Notes: generated from the letters alone by a model not told the origin. 64,000 nt of DNA from Parafrigoribacterium mesophilum (GCF_039652555.1 NZ_JBDJAF010000002.1:1-64000), one strand, 5' to 3'; positions 23,622 to 32,308 are shown, numbered from the stretch's first letter. Program-made: numbers and translations.

Positions 23622-23646
23622 GCCGTTAGAGACGAGAAGGAAATCC

Positions 23647-24309
23647 ATGTCTACTATTAGTGCCGCACAGAAGACCCGTAGAGGTCTACTGGGCACCAAG
23701 CTCGGTATGACCCAGGTGTGGGATGCGGCAGGCAAGCTCGTCCCGGTCACGGTCATCGAAGTCTCGCCGAACGTCGTCACCCAGGTGCGTACCCCCGAGA
23801 TCGACGGATACAGCGCGATCCAGATCGCGTACGGCCAGATCGACCCACGCAAGTCCAACAAGCCAGCCACCGGCCACTTTGAGAAGGCCGGCGTCACGCC
23901 GCGCCGCCACCTCGCCGAAGTGCGCACCGCGGATGCCGACACCTACACCCTCGGCCAGGAACTGGCCGCCGACATCTTCGAGGCCGGCAGCAAGGTCGAC
24001 GTGGTCGGCACCAGCAAGGGCAAGGGCTTCGCCGGTGTCATGAAGCGTCACAACTTCCAGGGCGTCTCCGCCTCGCACGGCGCGCACCGCAACCACCGCA
24101 AGCCCGGCTCCATCGGCGCATCCTCCACCCCCAGCCGCGTGTTCAAAGGCTGGCGCATGGCCGGTCGTATGGGCGGCGAGCGGGTCTCGGTGATGAACCT
24201 CACCGTGCACGCCGTCGACCTCGAGAAGAACCTCATCCTCGTCAAGGGCGCCGTCCCCGGCTCCAAGGGACAGATCGTCTTCGTCCGCAACGCAGTGAAG
24301 GGAGCGTAA
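23647..24309 (+). CDS. rplC: 50S ribosomal protein L3
   Basis: 220 residues. RGLLGTKLGMTQVWD near the N-terminus and the GKGFAGVMKRHNFQGVSASHG loop that reaches the peptidyl transferase centre identify L3 (the latter lists 21 residues in two adjoining parts: GKGFAGVMKRH, NFQGVSASHG). ATG 23647 follows AAGGAAA; the frame is open further upstream but without a ribosome site. Confidence 0.97.
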   Translation: MSTISAAQKTRRGLLGTKLGMTQVWDAAGKLVPVTVIEVSPNVVTQVRTPEIDGYSAIQIAYGQIDPRKSNKPATGHFEKAGVTPRRHLAEVRTADADTYTLGQELAADIFEAGSKVDVVGTSKGKGFAGVMKRHNFQGVSASHGAHRNHRKPGSIGASSTPSRVFKGWRMAGRMGGERVSVMNLTVHAVDLEKNLILVKGAVPGSKGQIVFVRNAVKGA

Positions 24310-24312
24310 GAC

Positions 24313-25083
24313 ATGGCATCCGCTACTACGCCCGATACGGCGCAGCTGAACGTGTCGCAGTTGAATGTGATCGACGCGAAGGGCAAGACCGTCGGCACCG
24401 TCGACCTGCCCGCCGACACGTTCGATGTGCCGACCAACGTTCCGCTGATCCACCAGGTGGTCGTCGCCCAGCGCGCCGCCGCCCGCCAGGGCACCGCGAA
24501 CACGCTGCGCCGCGGCGAGGTCTCCGGCGCCGGCCGCAAGCCGTTCAAGCAGAAGGGCACCGGTCGCGCCCGTCAAGGCTCGATCCGCGCCCCCCAGATG
24601 ACCGGCGGTGGCATCGTTCACGGACCGCACCCCCGCGACTACGCCCAGCGCACCCCCAAGAAGATGATCGCGGCCGCCCTGCGCGGAGCGCTCTCCGATC
24701 GGGCCCGCGGCGAACGCATCCACATCGTTGACTCGCTGTCGGTGGGGGATAAGCCATCGACCAAGGCCATCGTCGCGCTGCTGAACGACATCGCCACCAG
24801 CAAGCACGTTCTGATCGTGCTCGAGCGCGACGACGAGGTCAGTTACAAGAGCGTGCGCAACGTGCCGAGCGTGCACGTGTTGCCGTACGACCAACTCAAC
24901 GCGTACGACGTGCTCGTCAGCGATGACATCGTGTTCACCAAGGGCGCGTTTGACGCGTTCGTCGCCGGACCGGTCAAGCAGGTCGACGCGGAGGCCGTTG
25001 AGTCGGCTGCACCGCGGTTCGCCAAGAAGCGCGTCTCGCCAGAGCGTGCCGCCGCCAATGATGAGGGGAAGGTCACAGCATGA
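24313..25083 (+). CDS. rplD: 50S ribosomal protein L4
   Basis: 256 residues, longer than the usual 205-220 because of an N-terminal extension (ATTPDTAQLNVSQ) and a C-terminal tail (KKRVSPERAAANDEGKVTA). The conserved loop GRKPFKQKGTGRARQGSIRA lines the exit tunnel; L4 often controls its own operon in other bacteria. Spaced three bases after rplC, and its stop overlaps the rplW start (ATGA). Confidence 0.97.
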   Translation: MASATTPDTAQLNVSQLNVIDAKGKTVGTVDLPADTFDVPTNVPLIHQVVVAQRAAARQGTANTLRRGEVSGAGRKPFKQKGTGRARQGSIRAPQMTGGGIVHGPHPRDYAQRTPKKMIAAALRGALSDRARGERIHIVDSLSVGDKPSTKAIVALLNDIATSKHVLIVLERDDEVSYKSVRNVPSVHVLPYDQLNAYDVLVSDDIVFTKGAFDAFVAGPVKQVDAEAVESAAPRFAKKRVSPERAAANDEGKVTA

Positions 25084-25379
25084 CCGCGACCAACAAGGAC
25101 CCGCGCGACGTAATCTTGTCGCCGGTCGTCTCCGAGAAGAGCTACGGCCTGATCGACCAGGGCAAGTACACGTTCACCGTGGACCCGCGGGCGAACAAGA
25201 CCGAGATCAAGCTCGCCATCGAGAAGATCTTCGGCGTGCAGGTCGCATCCATCAACACCCTGAACAAAAAGGGCAAGACGAGCCGCACCAAGTTCGGCAC
25301 GGGTAAGCGCAAGGACGTCAAGCGCGCCATCGTGACGCTCAAGGCTGGTTCCATCGACATCTTCACGGCTGTCGGCTAG
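25080..25379 (+). CDS. rplW: 50S ribosomal protein L23
   Basis: 99 residues, normal. ILSPVVSEKSYGLIDQGKYT and VDPRANKTEIKLAIEKIF are typical. L23 sits at the tunnel exit and docks trigger factor and SRP. The start overlaps rplD by 4 bases. Confidence 0.97.
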   Translation: MTATNKDPRDVILSPVVSEKSYGLIDQGKYTFTVDPRANKTEIKLAIEKIFGVQVASINTLNKKGKTSRTKFGTGKRKDVKRAIVTLKAGSIDIFTAVG

Positions 25380-25396
25380 GGACAAGGACAAGGAAC

Positions 25397-26236
25397 ATGG
25401 CAATTCGCAAATACAAGCCGACGACCCCCGGTCGCCGCGGCTCATCGGTAGCCGACTTCGTGGAGATCACCCGGTCCACCCCGGAGAAGTCCCTGCTGCG
25501 TCCGCTGCCCAAGACCGGCGGTCGCAACAACGCCGGCCGCATCACGACCCGCCACATCGGCGGTGGGCACAAGCGCCAGTACCGGGTCATCGACTTCCGT
25601 CGCAATGACAAGGACGGCGTGGACGCCAAGGTCGCGCACATCGAGTACGACCCGAACCGCACGGCACGCATCGCGTTGCTGCACTTCGTCGACGGCAGCA
25701 AGCGCTACATCATCGCGCCGGAGAAGCTCAAGCAGGGCGACATCGTCGAATCCGGCGCCTCGGCCGACATCAAGCCGGGCAACAACCTGCCACTGAAGAA
25801 CATCCCGGTCGGTACCGTGATTCACGCGATCGAGCTCAAGCCGGGCGGCGGCGCCAAGTTGGCCCGTTCCGCCGGTTCGTCGGTGCGGCTGGTCGCCAAG
25901 GACGGCCCGTACGCGCAGCTTCGCCTGCCATCCGGTGAGATCCGCAACGTGGACGCCCGCTGCCGCGCCACGATCGGCGAGGTCGGCAACGCCGAGCAGT
26001 CGAACATCAACTGGGGCAAGGCCGGACGGATGCGCTGGAAGGGCGTCCGCCCCACCGTCCGCGGTGTCGTCATGAACCCGGTCGACCACCCGCACGGTGG
26101 TGGTGAGGGCAAGACCTCCGGTGGACGTCACCCGGTCAGCCCGTGGGGTCAGAAAGAGGGCCGCACTCGTCACCCCAACAAAGAGAGCGACCAGCTCATC
26201 GTTCGCCGTCGCACCGTCGGCAAGAAGCGCAAGTAG
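25397..26236 (+). CDS. rplB: 50S ribosomal protein L2
   Basis: 279 residues, full length. Begins MAIRKYKPTTPGRRGSSV; the C-terminal NPVDHPHGGGEGKTSGGRH loop, including the catalytic-centre histidine region, is intact. Required for subunit joining and peptidyl transfer. ACAAGGAAC precedes ATG 25397. Confidence 0.98.
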   Translation: MAIRKYKPTTPGRRGSSVADFVEITRSTPEKSLLRPLPKTGGRNNAGRITTRHIGGGHKRQYRVIDFRRNDKDGVDAKVAHIEYDPNRTARIALLHFVDGSKRYIIAPEKLKQGDIVESGASADIKPGNNLPLKNIPVGTVIHAIELKPGGGAKLARSAGSSVRLVAKDGPYAQLRLPSGEIRNVDARCRATIGEVGNAEQSNINWGKAGRMRWKGVRPTVRGVVMNPVDHPHGGGEGKTSGGRHPVSPWGQKEGRTRHPNKESDQLIVRRRTVGKKRK

Positions 26237-26251
26237 GAGTTGTAAAAAAGG

Positions 26252-26533
26252 ATGCCACGCAGTCTTAAGAAGGGCCCCTTCGTTGACGAGCACCTGCTTC
26301 GCAAGGTTGTCACCGCCAACGAGGCCAAGAGCAAGAACGTCATCAAGACCTGGTCGCGTCGCTCGATGATCATCCCGGCGATGCTGGGACACACCATCGC
26401 GGTGCACGACGGTCGCAAGCACATTCCGATTTTCATCACGGAGACCATGGTCGGTCACAAGCTCGGGGAATTCTCCCCGACGCGCACCTTCCGCGGTCAC
26501 GAGAAGGACGACAAGAAGGGGCGTCGCCGCTAA
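26252..26533 (+). CDS. rpsS: 30S ribosomal protein S19
   Basis: 93 residues, normal. MPRSLKKGPFVDEHLLRKV and HNGRKHIPI-type segment (VHDGRKHIPIFITETMVGHK) are diagnostic. S19 contacts the 30S head with S13. AAAAAAGG precedes ATG 26252. Followed 24 bases later by rplV with its own AAGGAGG. Confidence 0.97.
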   Translation: MPRSLKKGPFVDEHLLRKVVTANEAKSKNVIKTWSRRSMIIPAMLGHTIAVHDGRKHIPIFITETMVGHKLGEFSPTRTFRGHEKDDKKGRRR

Positions 26534-26557
26534 CGCGGCGGCGGAAGGAGGATTCAA

Positions 26558-26986
26558 ATGGTGGAGTCGATCGCCCGCGTGCGTCACATCCGCGTCACCC
26601 CCATGAAGGCCCGTCGTGTCGTCAACATGATCCGCGGCAAGCAGGCACTGGAGGCGTTGGCCATCCTGAAGTTCGCTGCGCAGGATGCGAGCAACCCGGT
26701 CTACAAGCTGGTCGAGTCGGCCATCGCGAACGCCAGGGTCAAGGCCGACAATGCGAACACGTACCTCGACGAGCAAGATTTGTTCATCGCGTCCGCGTAT
26801 GTCGACGAAGGCAAGACGCTCAAGCGGTTCCAGCCGCGGGCTCAGGGGCGCGCGTTCCAGATTTTGAAGCGCACCAGTCACATCACGGTGGTGCTGGCGA
26901 CGCCGGACCACTTGGCGGCTGACGACGAGACCGAAGCGGCCCCGTCGAAACAGCGCAAGGCAACTGCGAAGGCAGGAAAGAAGTAA
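26558..26986 (+). CDS. rplV: 50S ribosomal protein L22
   Basis: 142 residues, about 25 more than usual owing to a charged C-terminal tail (DDETEAAPSKQRKATAKAGKK, in parts DDETEAAPSK and QRKATAKAGKK). The core RHIRVTPMKARRVVNMIRGK and the extended hairpin (PRAQGRAFQILKRTSHITVV) of the exit tunnel are present. AAGGAGG precedes ATG 26558. The stop overlaps rpsC by one base. Confidence 0.97.
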   Translation: MVESIARVRHIRVTPMKARRVVNMIRGKQALEALAILKFAAQDASNPVYKLVESAIANARVKADNANTYLDEQDLFIASAYVDEGKTLKRFQPRAQGRAFQILKRTSHITVVLATPDHLAADDETEAAPSKQRKATAKAGKK

Positions 26987-27792
26987 TGGGCCAGAAAGTA
27001 AATCCGTACGGATTCCGTCTCGGGATCACCACAGACCATGTGTCTCGGTGGTTTTCGGACAGCACCAAGGTGGGCCAGCGGTACAGCGACTACGTGGCGG
27101 AGGATGTCAAAATCCGCAACCTGCTGAAGAGCTCGCTCGACCGTGCCGGCGTGGCGCGCATCGAGATCGAGCGCACCCGTGACCGGGTCCGCGTGGACAT
27201 CCACACCGCCCGCCCGGGTATCGTGATCGGCCGCCGTGGTGCGGAGGCGGAGCGCATCCGCACCGACCTCGAGAAGCTCACCGCCAAGCAGATCCAACTC
27301 AACATCCTCGAGGTGAAGAACCCGGAAGCCGAGGCCCAGTTGGTCGCGCAGGGTATCGCCGAGCAGCTCTCCGCCCGCGTCGCATTCCGTCGCGCCATGC
27401 GGAAGGGTCTGCAGGGCGCCCAGCGCACCTCGAGCGTCAAGGGTGTTCGCATCCAGGTCTCCGGCCGCCTCGGCGGCGCAGAGATGAGCCGCAGCGAGTT
27501 CTATCGCGAGGGCCGCGTTCCGCTGCACACCCTGCGCGCGAACATCGACTACGGATTCTACGAAGCTCGCACCACGTTCGGACGCATCGGCGTGAAGGTG
27601 TGGATCTACAAGGGCGACATCACCAACAAGGAACTTGCCCGCGAGCAGGCCAGCGCTAAGTCGTCTCGGCCGGATCGCCGGGACGACCGTCGGGACGACC
27701 GTCCGCGCCGCGGATCGGCACCGGCGGTAGCGCCGGCCGCTGCGCCCAAGGCAGAGGCTGCTCCCGTGGCAGCAGTAGGAGCTGAAGGCTAA
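26986..27792 (+). CDS. rpsC: 30S ribosomal protein S3
   Basis: 268 residues. MGQKVNPYGFRLGITTDH start, the KH domain (PGIVIGRRGAEAERIR) and the C-terminal domain are intact. A low-complexity tail follows about residue 222: Arg/Asp repeats (RRDDRRDDRPRRG), then Ala/Pro/Lys. S3 is part of the mRNA entry site helicase region. Coupled to rplV and three bases from rplP. Confidence 0.97.
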   Translation: MGQKVNPYGFRLGITTDHVSRWFSDSTKVGQRYSDYVAEDVKIRNLLKSSLDRAGVARIEIERTRDRVRVDIHTARPGIVIGRRGAEAERIRTDLEKLTAKQIQLNILEVKNPEAEAQLVAQGIAEQLSARVAFRRAMRKGLQGAQRTSSVKGVRIQVSGRLGGAEMSRSEFYREGRVPLHTLRANIDYGFYEARTTFGRIGVKVWIYKGDITNKELAREQASAKSSRPDRRDDRRDDRPRRGSAPAVAPAAAPKAEAAPVAAVGAEG

Positions 27793-27794
27793 TC

Positions 27795-28214
27795 ATGTTG
27801 ATTCCCCGCAAGGTCAAGCACCGTAAGCAGCACCACGCCGGCCGTAGTGGCCAGGCGACCGGTGGCACCACGATCAGCTTCGGCGAGTACGGCATCCAGG
27901 CGTTGACTCCGGCCTACCTGACGAACCGTCAGATCGAAGCCGCCCGTATCGCCATGACGCGTCACATCAAGCGAGGTGGAAAGGTGTGGATCAACGTCTA
28001 CCCCGACCGCCCGATCACCAAGAAGCCCGCGGAAACCCGCATGGGCTCCGGCAAGGGTTCACCCGAGTGGTGGGTCGCCAACATCAAGCCGGGTCGCGTG
28101 CTCTTTGAGCTCGCCGGTGTCGATGAGACGGTGGCGCGCGAGGCGCTCACCCGTGCCATTCACAAGCTGCCCCTCAAGGCACGCATCATCAAGCGCGAGG
28201 AGGGCGACGCATAA
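27795..28214 (+). CDS. rplP: 50S ribosomal protein L16
   Basis: 139 residues, normal. MLIPRKVKHRKQHH, the ISFGEYGIQAL and MGSGKGSPEWWVANIKPGRV motifs identify L16, which contacts the A-site tRNA. The stop overlaps rpmC ATG by one base. Confidence 0.98.
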   Translation: MLIPRKVKHRKQHHAGRSGQATGGTTISFGEYGIQALTPAYLTNRQIEAARIAMTRHIKRGGKVWINVYPDRPITKKPAETRMGSGKGSPEWWVANIKPGRVLFELAGVDETVAREALTRAIHKLPLKARIIKREEGDA

Positions 28215-28549
28215 TGGCGATCGGATCCAAGGAACTCATGCCCGACGAGCTCGACTCCCTCGAGGACGAGCGCCTCGTTGACGAGCTGAAGAAGGCCAAG
28301 GAAGAGCTGTTCAACCTGCGCTTCCAGTCCGCAACCGGACAACTGGAGAGCCACGGACGCCTGCGCGCCGTCAAGCGCGACATAGCCCGGATTTACACGA
28401 TCATCCGCGAACGCGAGCTGGGCATCCGTGCCACGCCCGTTCCGGTCGAGGTACCGGTGAAGGCCGAAAAGAAATCGAAGAAGGCCAAGGCCGATGAGAC
28501 GGTCGCCGAGGCTCCCGAAGGGGAGTCCGTGACCGAGGAGAAGAAGTAA
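28214..28549 (+). CDS. rpmC: 50S ribosomal protein L29 with C-terminal extension
   Basis: 111 residues against 60-80 usually. The L29 core (ELMPDELDSLEDERLVDELK, LFNLRFQSATGQLE) ends near residue 70. A tail rich in Lys, Glu and Val (KAEKKSKKAKADETVAEAPE) follows. L29 is at the tunnel exit, so the tail would be solvent exposed. Overlaps both neighbours by one base. Confidence 0.95.
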   Translation: MAIGSKELMPDELDSLEDERLVDELKKAKEELFNLRFQSATGQLESHGRLRAVKRDIARIYTIIRERELGIRATPVPVEVPVKAEKKSKKAKADETVAEAPEGESVTEEKK

Positions 28550-28902
28550 TGGCAGAGAAGAAGACCGCAGAGGCCGGGGTGTCGACGGTCTCGATAGGCT
28601 CGACCACCGGTACGACCACCGGTGCTGCAGGGGCCGGGGTCTCGACCACCGACCGCGGACACCGCAAGACGCGCCGCGGCTACGTCACCAGCGACAAGAT
28701 GGAGAAGACCGTCGTCGTGGAGGTAGAGGACCGCGTCAAGCACCCCCTGTACGGCAAGGTCATCCGCCGCACCTCCAAGGTGAAGGTGCACGACGAGACC
28801 AACTCCGCCGGCGTGGGTGACCTCGTGGTGATCAGCGAAACCCGTCCGCTCAGCGCCTCGAAGCGCTGGCGTCTTGTGCAGATTCTAGAGAAGGCGAAGT
28901 AA
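28549..28902 (+). CDS. rpsQ: 30S ribosomal protein S17 with repeat-derived N-terminal extension
   Basis: 117 residues. The S17 core starts near residue 38 (HRKTRRGYVTSDKMEKTVVV) and ends normally. Residues about 9-37 (AGVSTVSIGSTTG, then TTTGAAGAGVSTTDRG) are encoded by copies of the genome's dispersed GGTCTCGA repeat read in frame. ATG 28549 overlaps the rpmC stop, supporting the long form. S17 binds 16S helix 11; the tail would be at the 30S surface. Confidence 0.93.
   Translation: MAEKKTAEAGVSTVSIGSTTGTTTGAAGAGVSTTDRGHRKTRRGYVTSDKMEKTVVVEVEDRVKHPLYGKVIRRTSKVKVHDETNSAGVGDLVVISETRPLSASKRWRLVQILEKAK
28575..28655 (+). repeat. Dispersed repeat copies inside rpsQ
   Basis: GGTCTCGATAGGCTCGACCA-CCGG and a second GGGGTCTCGACCACCG lie within the first 110 bases of rpsQ and are read as GVSTVSIGSTTG and GVSTT, the same frame as the copy in pilD. 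Confidence 0.7.
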
Positions 28903-28905
28903 CCA

Positions 28906-29274
28906 ATGCTTCAACAGGAATCCCGAGTCAAGGTCGCCGACAACACCGGCGCCAAAGAGCTCCTCACCATTCGCGTGATGGGTGGCTCCGGCCGTCGCTA
29001 CGCCGGCTTGGGCGACGTCATCGTCGCCACAGTCAAGGATGCGATCCCGGGCGGAAACGTGAAGAAGGGCGAGGTCGTCAAGGCCGTCATCGTCCGTACC
29101 AAGAAGGAGACCCGTCGTGCCGACGGCTCCTATATCAAGTTCGACGAGAACGCGGCAGTGCTGCTGAAGGCGGATGGCGACCCTCGGGGCACCCGCATCT
29201 TCGGGCCGGTCGGTCGCGAGCTTCGTGACAAGAAGTTCATGAAGATCATCTCGTTGGCACCGGAGGTTATCTAA
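28906..29274 (+). CDS. rplN: 50S ribosomal protein L14
   Basis: 122 residues, standard. MLQQESRVKVADNTGAKELL and the LRDKKFMKIISLAPEVI end are diagnostic. Binds near the 30S interface and RsfS. First gene of the classical spc group, only 3 bases after rpsQ, so S10 and spc genes appear as one unit here. Confidence 0.98.
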   Translation: MLQQESRVKVADNTGAKELLTIRVMGGSGRRYAGLGDVIVATVKDAIPGGNVKKGEVVKAVIVRTKKETRRADGSYIKFDENAAVLLKADGDPRGTRIFGPVGRELRDKKFMKIISLAPEVI

Positions 29275-29277
29275 GTC

Positions 29278-29628
29278 ATGGCGAACATCAAGAAGGGTGA
29301 CCTCGTTCAGGTCATCAGCGGACCCACGCCGGCCCGCGGCGGAGACCGCGGCAAGCAAGGCCGTGTGATCGAGGTGCTCGACGACAAGGACCGTGTCATC
29401 GTCGAGGGCATCAACTTCGTCACGAAGCATTCCCGCGTTGGGCAGTCCCAGGGCGGCACCAAGACCGGCGGCATCGAAACCGTCGAGGCGTCGATTCACG
29501 TGTCGAACGTCGCCCTGGTCGACCCGGAAACCAAGAAACCCACCCGCGTGGGCTTCCGCGTGGAGAAGAACGAGGACGGCAGAAACGTTCGCGTGCGCTA
29601 CGCCAAGAAGTCAGGTAAGGACCTGTAA
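29278..29628 (+). CDS. rplX: 50S ribosomal protein L24
   Basis: 116 residues, normal. KOW motif KKGDLVQVISGPTPARGGDR-GKQG near the N-terminus, and VEGINFVTKHSRVGQSQGGT. Early assembly initiator of 23S folding. Stop overlaps rplE by one base. Confidence 0.97.
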   Translation: MANIKKGDLVQVISGPTPARGGDRGKQGRVIEVLDDKDRVIVEGINFVTKHSRVGQSQGGTKTGGIETVEASIHVSNVALVDPETKKPTRVGFRVEKNEDGRNVRVRYAKKSGKDL

Positions 29629-30215
29629 TGAGTGACACCACTACTGCTGCGGCGACGAAGATTCAGCCGCGCCTGAAGCAGAAGTACCGCACCGAGATCG
29701 CGGCGCAGTTGAAGAAGGACTTCGGGTTCACGAACGTGCACCAGGTGCCCGGGCTCGTGAAGATCGTGGTCAACACCGGTGTCGGCGAGGCTGCCCGCGA
29801 CGGCAAGATCATGGATGGTGCGGTTCGGGACCTGGCCGCCATCACCGGTCAGAAGCCGCAGGTCACTTCTGCTCGCAAGTCGATCGCGCAGTTCAAGCTG
29901 CGCGAGGGCCAGCCGATCGGGGCCCACGTGACCCTGCGCGGAGACCGTGCCTGGGAGTTCCTGGACCGCCTGCTGTCCCTGGCGCTGCCACGCATCCGTG
30001 ACTTCCGCGGGCTGTCCGATAGGCAGTTCGATGGCCACGGCAACTACACGTTCGGCCTCACCGAGCAGTCGGTGTTCCACGAGATCGACCAGGACAAGAT
30101 CGACCGCGTGCGTGGTTTCGACATCACCGTCGTCACCACGGCCAAGACAGACGACGAGGGTCGCGCGCTGCTGAAGGCGCTCGGGTTCCCGTTCCGCACA
30201 GAAGAAGCCAAGTAA
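29628..30215 (+). CDS. rplE: 50S ribosomal protein L5
   Basis: 195 residues. PRLKQKYRTEIAAQLKKDFG, VVNTGVGEAARDGKI and RGDRAWEFLDRLLSLALPRI identify L5, the 5S rRNA binder. After it, the rpsN (S14) gene expected before rpsH in many actinobacteria is missing. An 82-base gap with a CATCCGT/ACGGATG hairpin (30250-30266) replaces it. Confidence 0.97.
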   Translation: MSDTTTAAATKIQPRLKQKYRTEIAAQLKKDFGFTNVHQVPGLVKIVVNTGVGEAARDGKIMDGAVRDLAAITGQKPQVTSARKSIAQFKLREGQPIGAHVTLRGDRAWEFLDRLLSLALPRIRDFRGLSDRQFDGHGNYTFGLTEQSVFHEIDQDKIDRVRGFDITVVTTAKTDDEGRALLKALGFPFRTEEAK

Positions 30216-30297
30216 CAGGCTCAATCACCGTAATGATCGGAAAGGTCGTCATCCGTGTAACGGATGCCGAAACCGTCTGAGATAAGGAAACAAACAC

Positions 30298-30696
30298 ATG
30301 ACAATGACAGATCCGGTCGCAGACATGCTGACCAGACTGCGGAACGCGAATTCGGCGTACCACGACACCGTGTCGATGCCGCATAGCAAGCTGAAGTCCA
30401 ACATCGCCGACATCCTGAAGGCGGAGGGCTACATCTCCGGGTGGAGCGTCGAGGACGCCAGGGTCGGCCAGACGCTCACCCTGAGCCTTAAGTTCGGCCC
30501 CAACCGGGAGCGCTCCATCGCGGGCATCAAGCGGGTATCAAAGCCGGGGCTGCGCGTTTATGCGAAGTCCACCGAGATCCCGCGGGTGCTCGGCGGACTC
30601 GGCGTCGCGATCCTGTCGACCTCCTCCGGCCTCCTCACGGACCGCCAGGCGTCACAGAAGGGCGTGGGTGGGGAAGTCCTCGCCTACGTGTGGTAA
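30298..30696 (+). CDS. rpsH: 30S ribosomal protein S8
   Basis: 132 residues, normal. MTDPVADMLTRLRNANSAYH and the C-terminal ILSTSSGLLTDRQASQKGVG-GEVLAYVW are diagnostic. S8 binds 16S helix 21 and represses spc translation in Escherichia coli. ATAAGGAAA precedes ATG 30298; ATG 30304 is an alternative. Confidence 0.97.
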   Translation: MTMTDPVADMLTRLRNANSAYHDTVSMPHSKLKSNIADILKAEGYISGWSVEDARVGQTLTLSLKFGPNRERSIAGIKRVSKPGLRVYAKSTEIPRVLGGLGVAILSTSSGLLTDRQASQKGVGGEVLAYVW

Positions 30697-30702
30697 TCAG
30701 CC

Positions 30703-31239
30703 ATGTCACGAATCGGAAGACTTCCCATTGAGATTCCTTCGGGAGTCGACGTCACGGTGGACGGCAGCGCCGTCACCGTCAAGGGCCCCAAGGGCTCGCT
30801 CCAGCTTGCCGTGGCAAGCCCGATCGAGGTCAAACTTGAGGACGGCCACGTGCTGGTCACCCGCCCGGACGACGAGCGCGAGTCGCGCTCGCTGCACGGC
30901 CTGACCCGCACGCTGATCGCCAATCAGATCATCGGGGTCACCCAGGGCTACTCCAAGGGGCTTGAGATCGTCGGCACCGGTTACCGCGTGCAGGCGAAAG
31001 GCTCCTCGTTGGAGTTTGCGCTCGGTTTCTCCCACCCAGTGGTCGTGGATCCGCCGGAGGGTATTTCCTTCACGGTGGAGGGGAACACCAAGCTTGCCGT
31101 TCACGGCATCGACAAGCAGGCCGTCGGAGAAGTGGCCGCCAACATCCGCAAGATTCGCAAGCCGGAGCCCTATAAGGGCAAGGGCATCCGCTACGCAGGC
31201 GAGATCGTCCGCCGCAAGGCCGGAAAGAGTGGAAAGTAA
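30703..31239 (+). CDS. rplF: 50S ribosomal protein L6
   Basis: 178 residues, full length. MSRIGRLPIEIPSGVDVTVD, GYRVQAKGSSLEFALGFSHP and PEPYKGKGIRYAGEIVRRKA identify L6 with its two repeated domains near the factor-binding stalk. Close to rpsH (6-base gap). Confidence 0.98.
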   Translation: MSRIGRLPIEIPSGVDVTVDGSAVTVKGPKGSLQLAVASPIEVKLEDGHVLVTRPDDERESRSLHGLTRTLIANQIIGVTQGYSKGLEIVGTGYRVQAKGSSLEFALGFSHPVVVDPPEGISFTVEGNTKLAVHGIDKQAVGEVAANIRKIRKPEPYKGKGIRYAGEIVRRKAGKSGK

Positions 31240-31241
31240 TC

Positions 31242-31613
31242 GTGGGACTAGGAACTAGAGGCAAGAGCAGGTCGGCCGCCAAGGGCCGCAGGCACGCACG
31301 GCTTCGCAAGAAGGTCGTCGGTACGGCGCTGCGTCCCCGCCTGGTGGTCACCAGGTCGGCACGCCACGTCTTCGTGCAGGTGGTCGATGACGCGAAGGGT
31401 TTCACCCTGGCGTCCGCATCGACCATGGAGACGGACTTGCGCAGCTTCGACGGCGACAAGACCGCCAAGGCACACAAGGTGGGCGAACTCGTCGCTCAGC
31501 GGGCCAAGGAGGCCGGTATCGATGCCGTTGTATTTGACCGTGGTGGAAGCCGCTATGCGGGTCGCGTCGCGGCCATCGCCGATGGCGCGCGAGAGGCGGG
31601 ACTGAGCCTATGA
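31242..31613 (+). CDS. rplR: 50S ribosomal protein L18
   Basis: 123 residues. RHARLRKKVVGTALRPRLVV and FDRGGSRYAGRVAAIADGAR are typical of this 5S rRNA binder. GTG 31242 lies two bases after rplF and has GGAAAG upstream. Its stop overlaps the rpsE start (ATGA). Confidence 0.96.
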   Translation: MGLGTRGKSRSAAKGRRHARLRKKVVGTALRPRLVVTRSARHVFVQVVDDAKGFTLASASTMETDLRSFDGDKTAKAHKVGELVAQRAKEAGIDAVVFDRGGSRYAGRVAAIADGAREAGLSL

Positions 31614-32308
31614 GTGATGTAACGAACAAGGAGCAGGCAGTGACTTCAACCGAAGCCGAGCCGGCCGTCGCCCAGCCGGTCGAGACCGCTGCGTCGACGG
31701 AGCCAGCCAAGGAGCCTCGCGAGGCTCGCCGTGGCGGCCGCGAGCGCAATCCGAACCAGCAGCGCGGAAGCCGTGACTCCGACAAGAGCCAATTCCTCGA
31801 GCGAGTTGTCACCATCAACCGCGTCTCCAAGGTCGTCAAGGGTGGTCGTCGCTTCAGCTTCACCGCCCTGGTGATTGTCGGAGACGGGAACGGACTCGTC
31901 GGCGTCGGATACGGCAAGGCCCGCGAGGTGCCCACCGCGATCTCTAAGGGCGTAGAGGAAGCCAAGAAGAACTTCTTCCGCGTACCGCGCGTCGGCAAGA
32001 CCATCCCGCATCCGGTGCAGGGTGAAGCCGCCGCCGGCGTTGTGCTGTTGCGCCCCGCTGCCGCTGGTACCGGTGTTATCGCCGGTGGCCCGGTGCGCGC
32101 GGTTCTGGAGTGTGCCGGGATCCATGACGTGCTGAGTAAGTCGCTCGGCTCGTCGAACACCATCAACATCGTGCACGCGACGGTGGATGCGCTCAAGCAG
32201 CTCGAAGAGCCTGCTGCCGTCGCCGCCCGCCGTGGCCTGCCGATAGAAGACGTCGTACCCGCCCAGATCCTGAGGATCCAGGCAGAGTCAGCGAAGGTAG
32301 GTGCCTGA
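31610..32308 (+). CDS. rpsE: 30S ribosomal protein S5 with N-terminal extension
   Basis: 232 residues against about 166 in Escherichia coli. A low-complexity N-terminal part (Ala/Glu, then ARRGGRERNPNQQRG) precedes the core, which begins near residue 58 (FLERVVTINRVSKVVKGGRR). The loop IPHPVQGEAAAGVVLLRPAA is present. S5 shapes the mRNA entry and decoding fidelity. Overlaps both neighbours. Confidence 0.96.
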   Translation: MSDVTNKEQAVTSTEAEPAVAQPVETAASTEPAKEPREARRGGRERNPNQQRGSRDSDKSQFLERVVTINRVSKVVKGGRRFSFTALVIVGDGNGLVGVGYGKAREVPTAISKGVEEAKKNFFRVPRVGKTIPHPVQGEAAAGVVLLRPAAAGTGVIAGGPVRAVLECAGIHDVLSKSLGSSNTINIVHATVDALKQLEEPAAVAARRGLPIEDVVPAQILRIQAESAKVGA

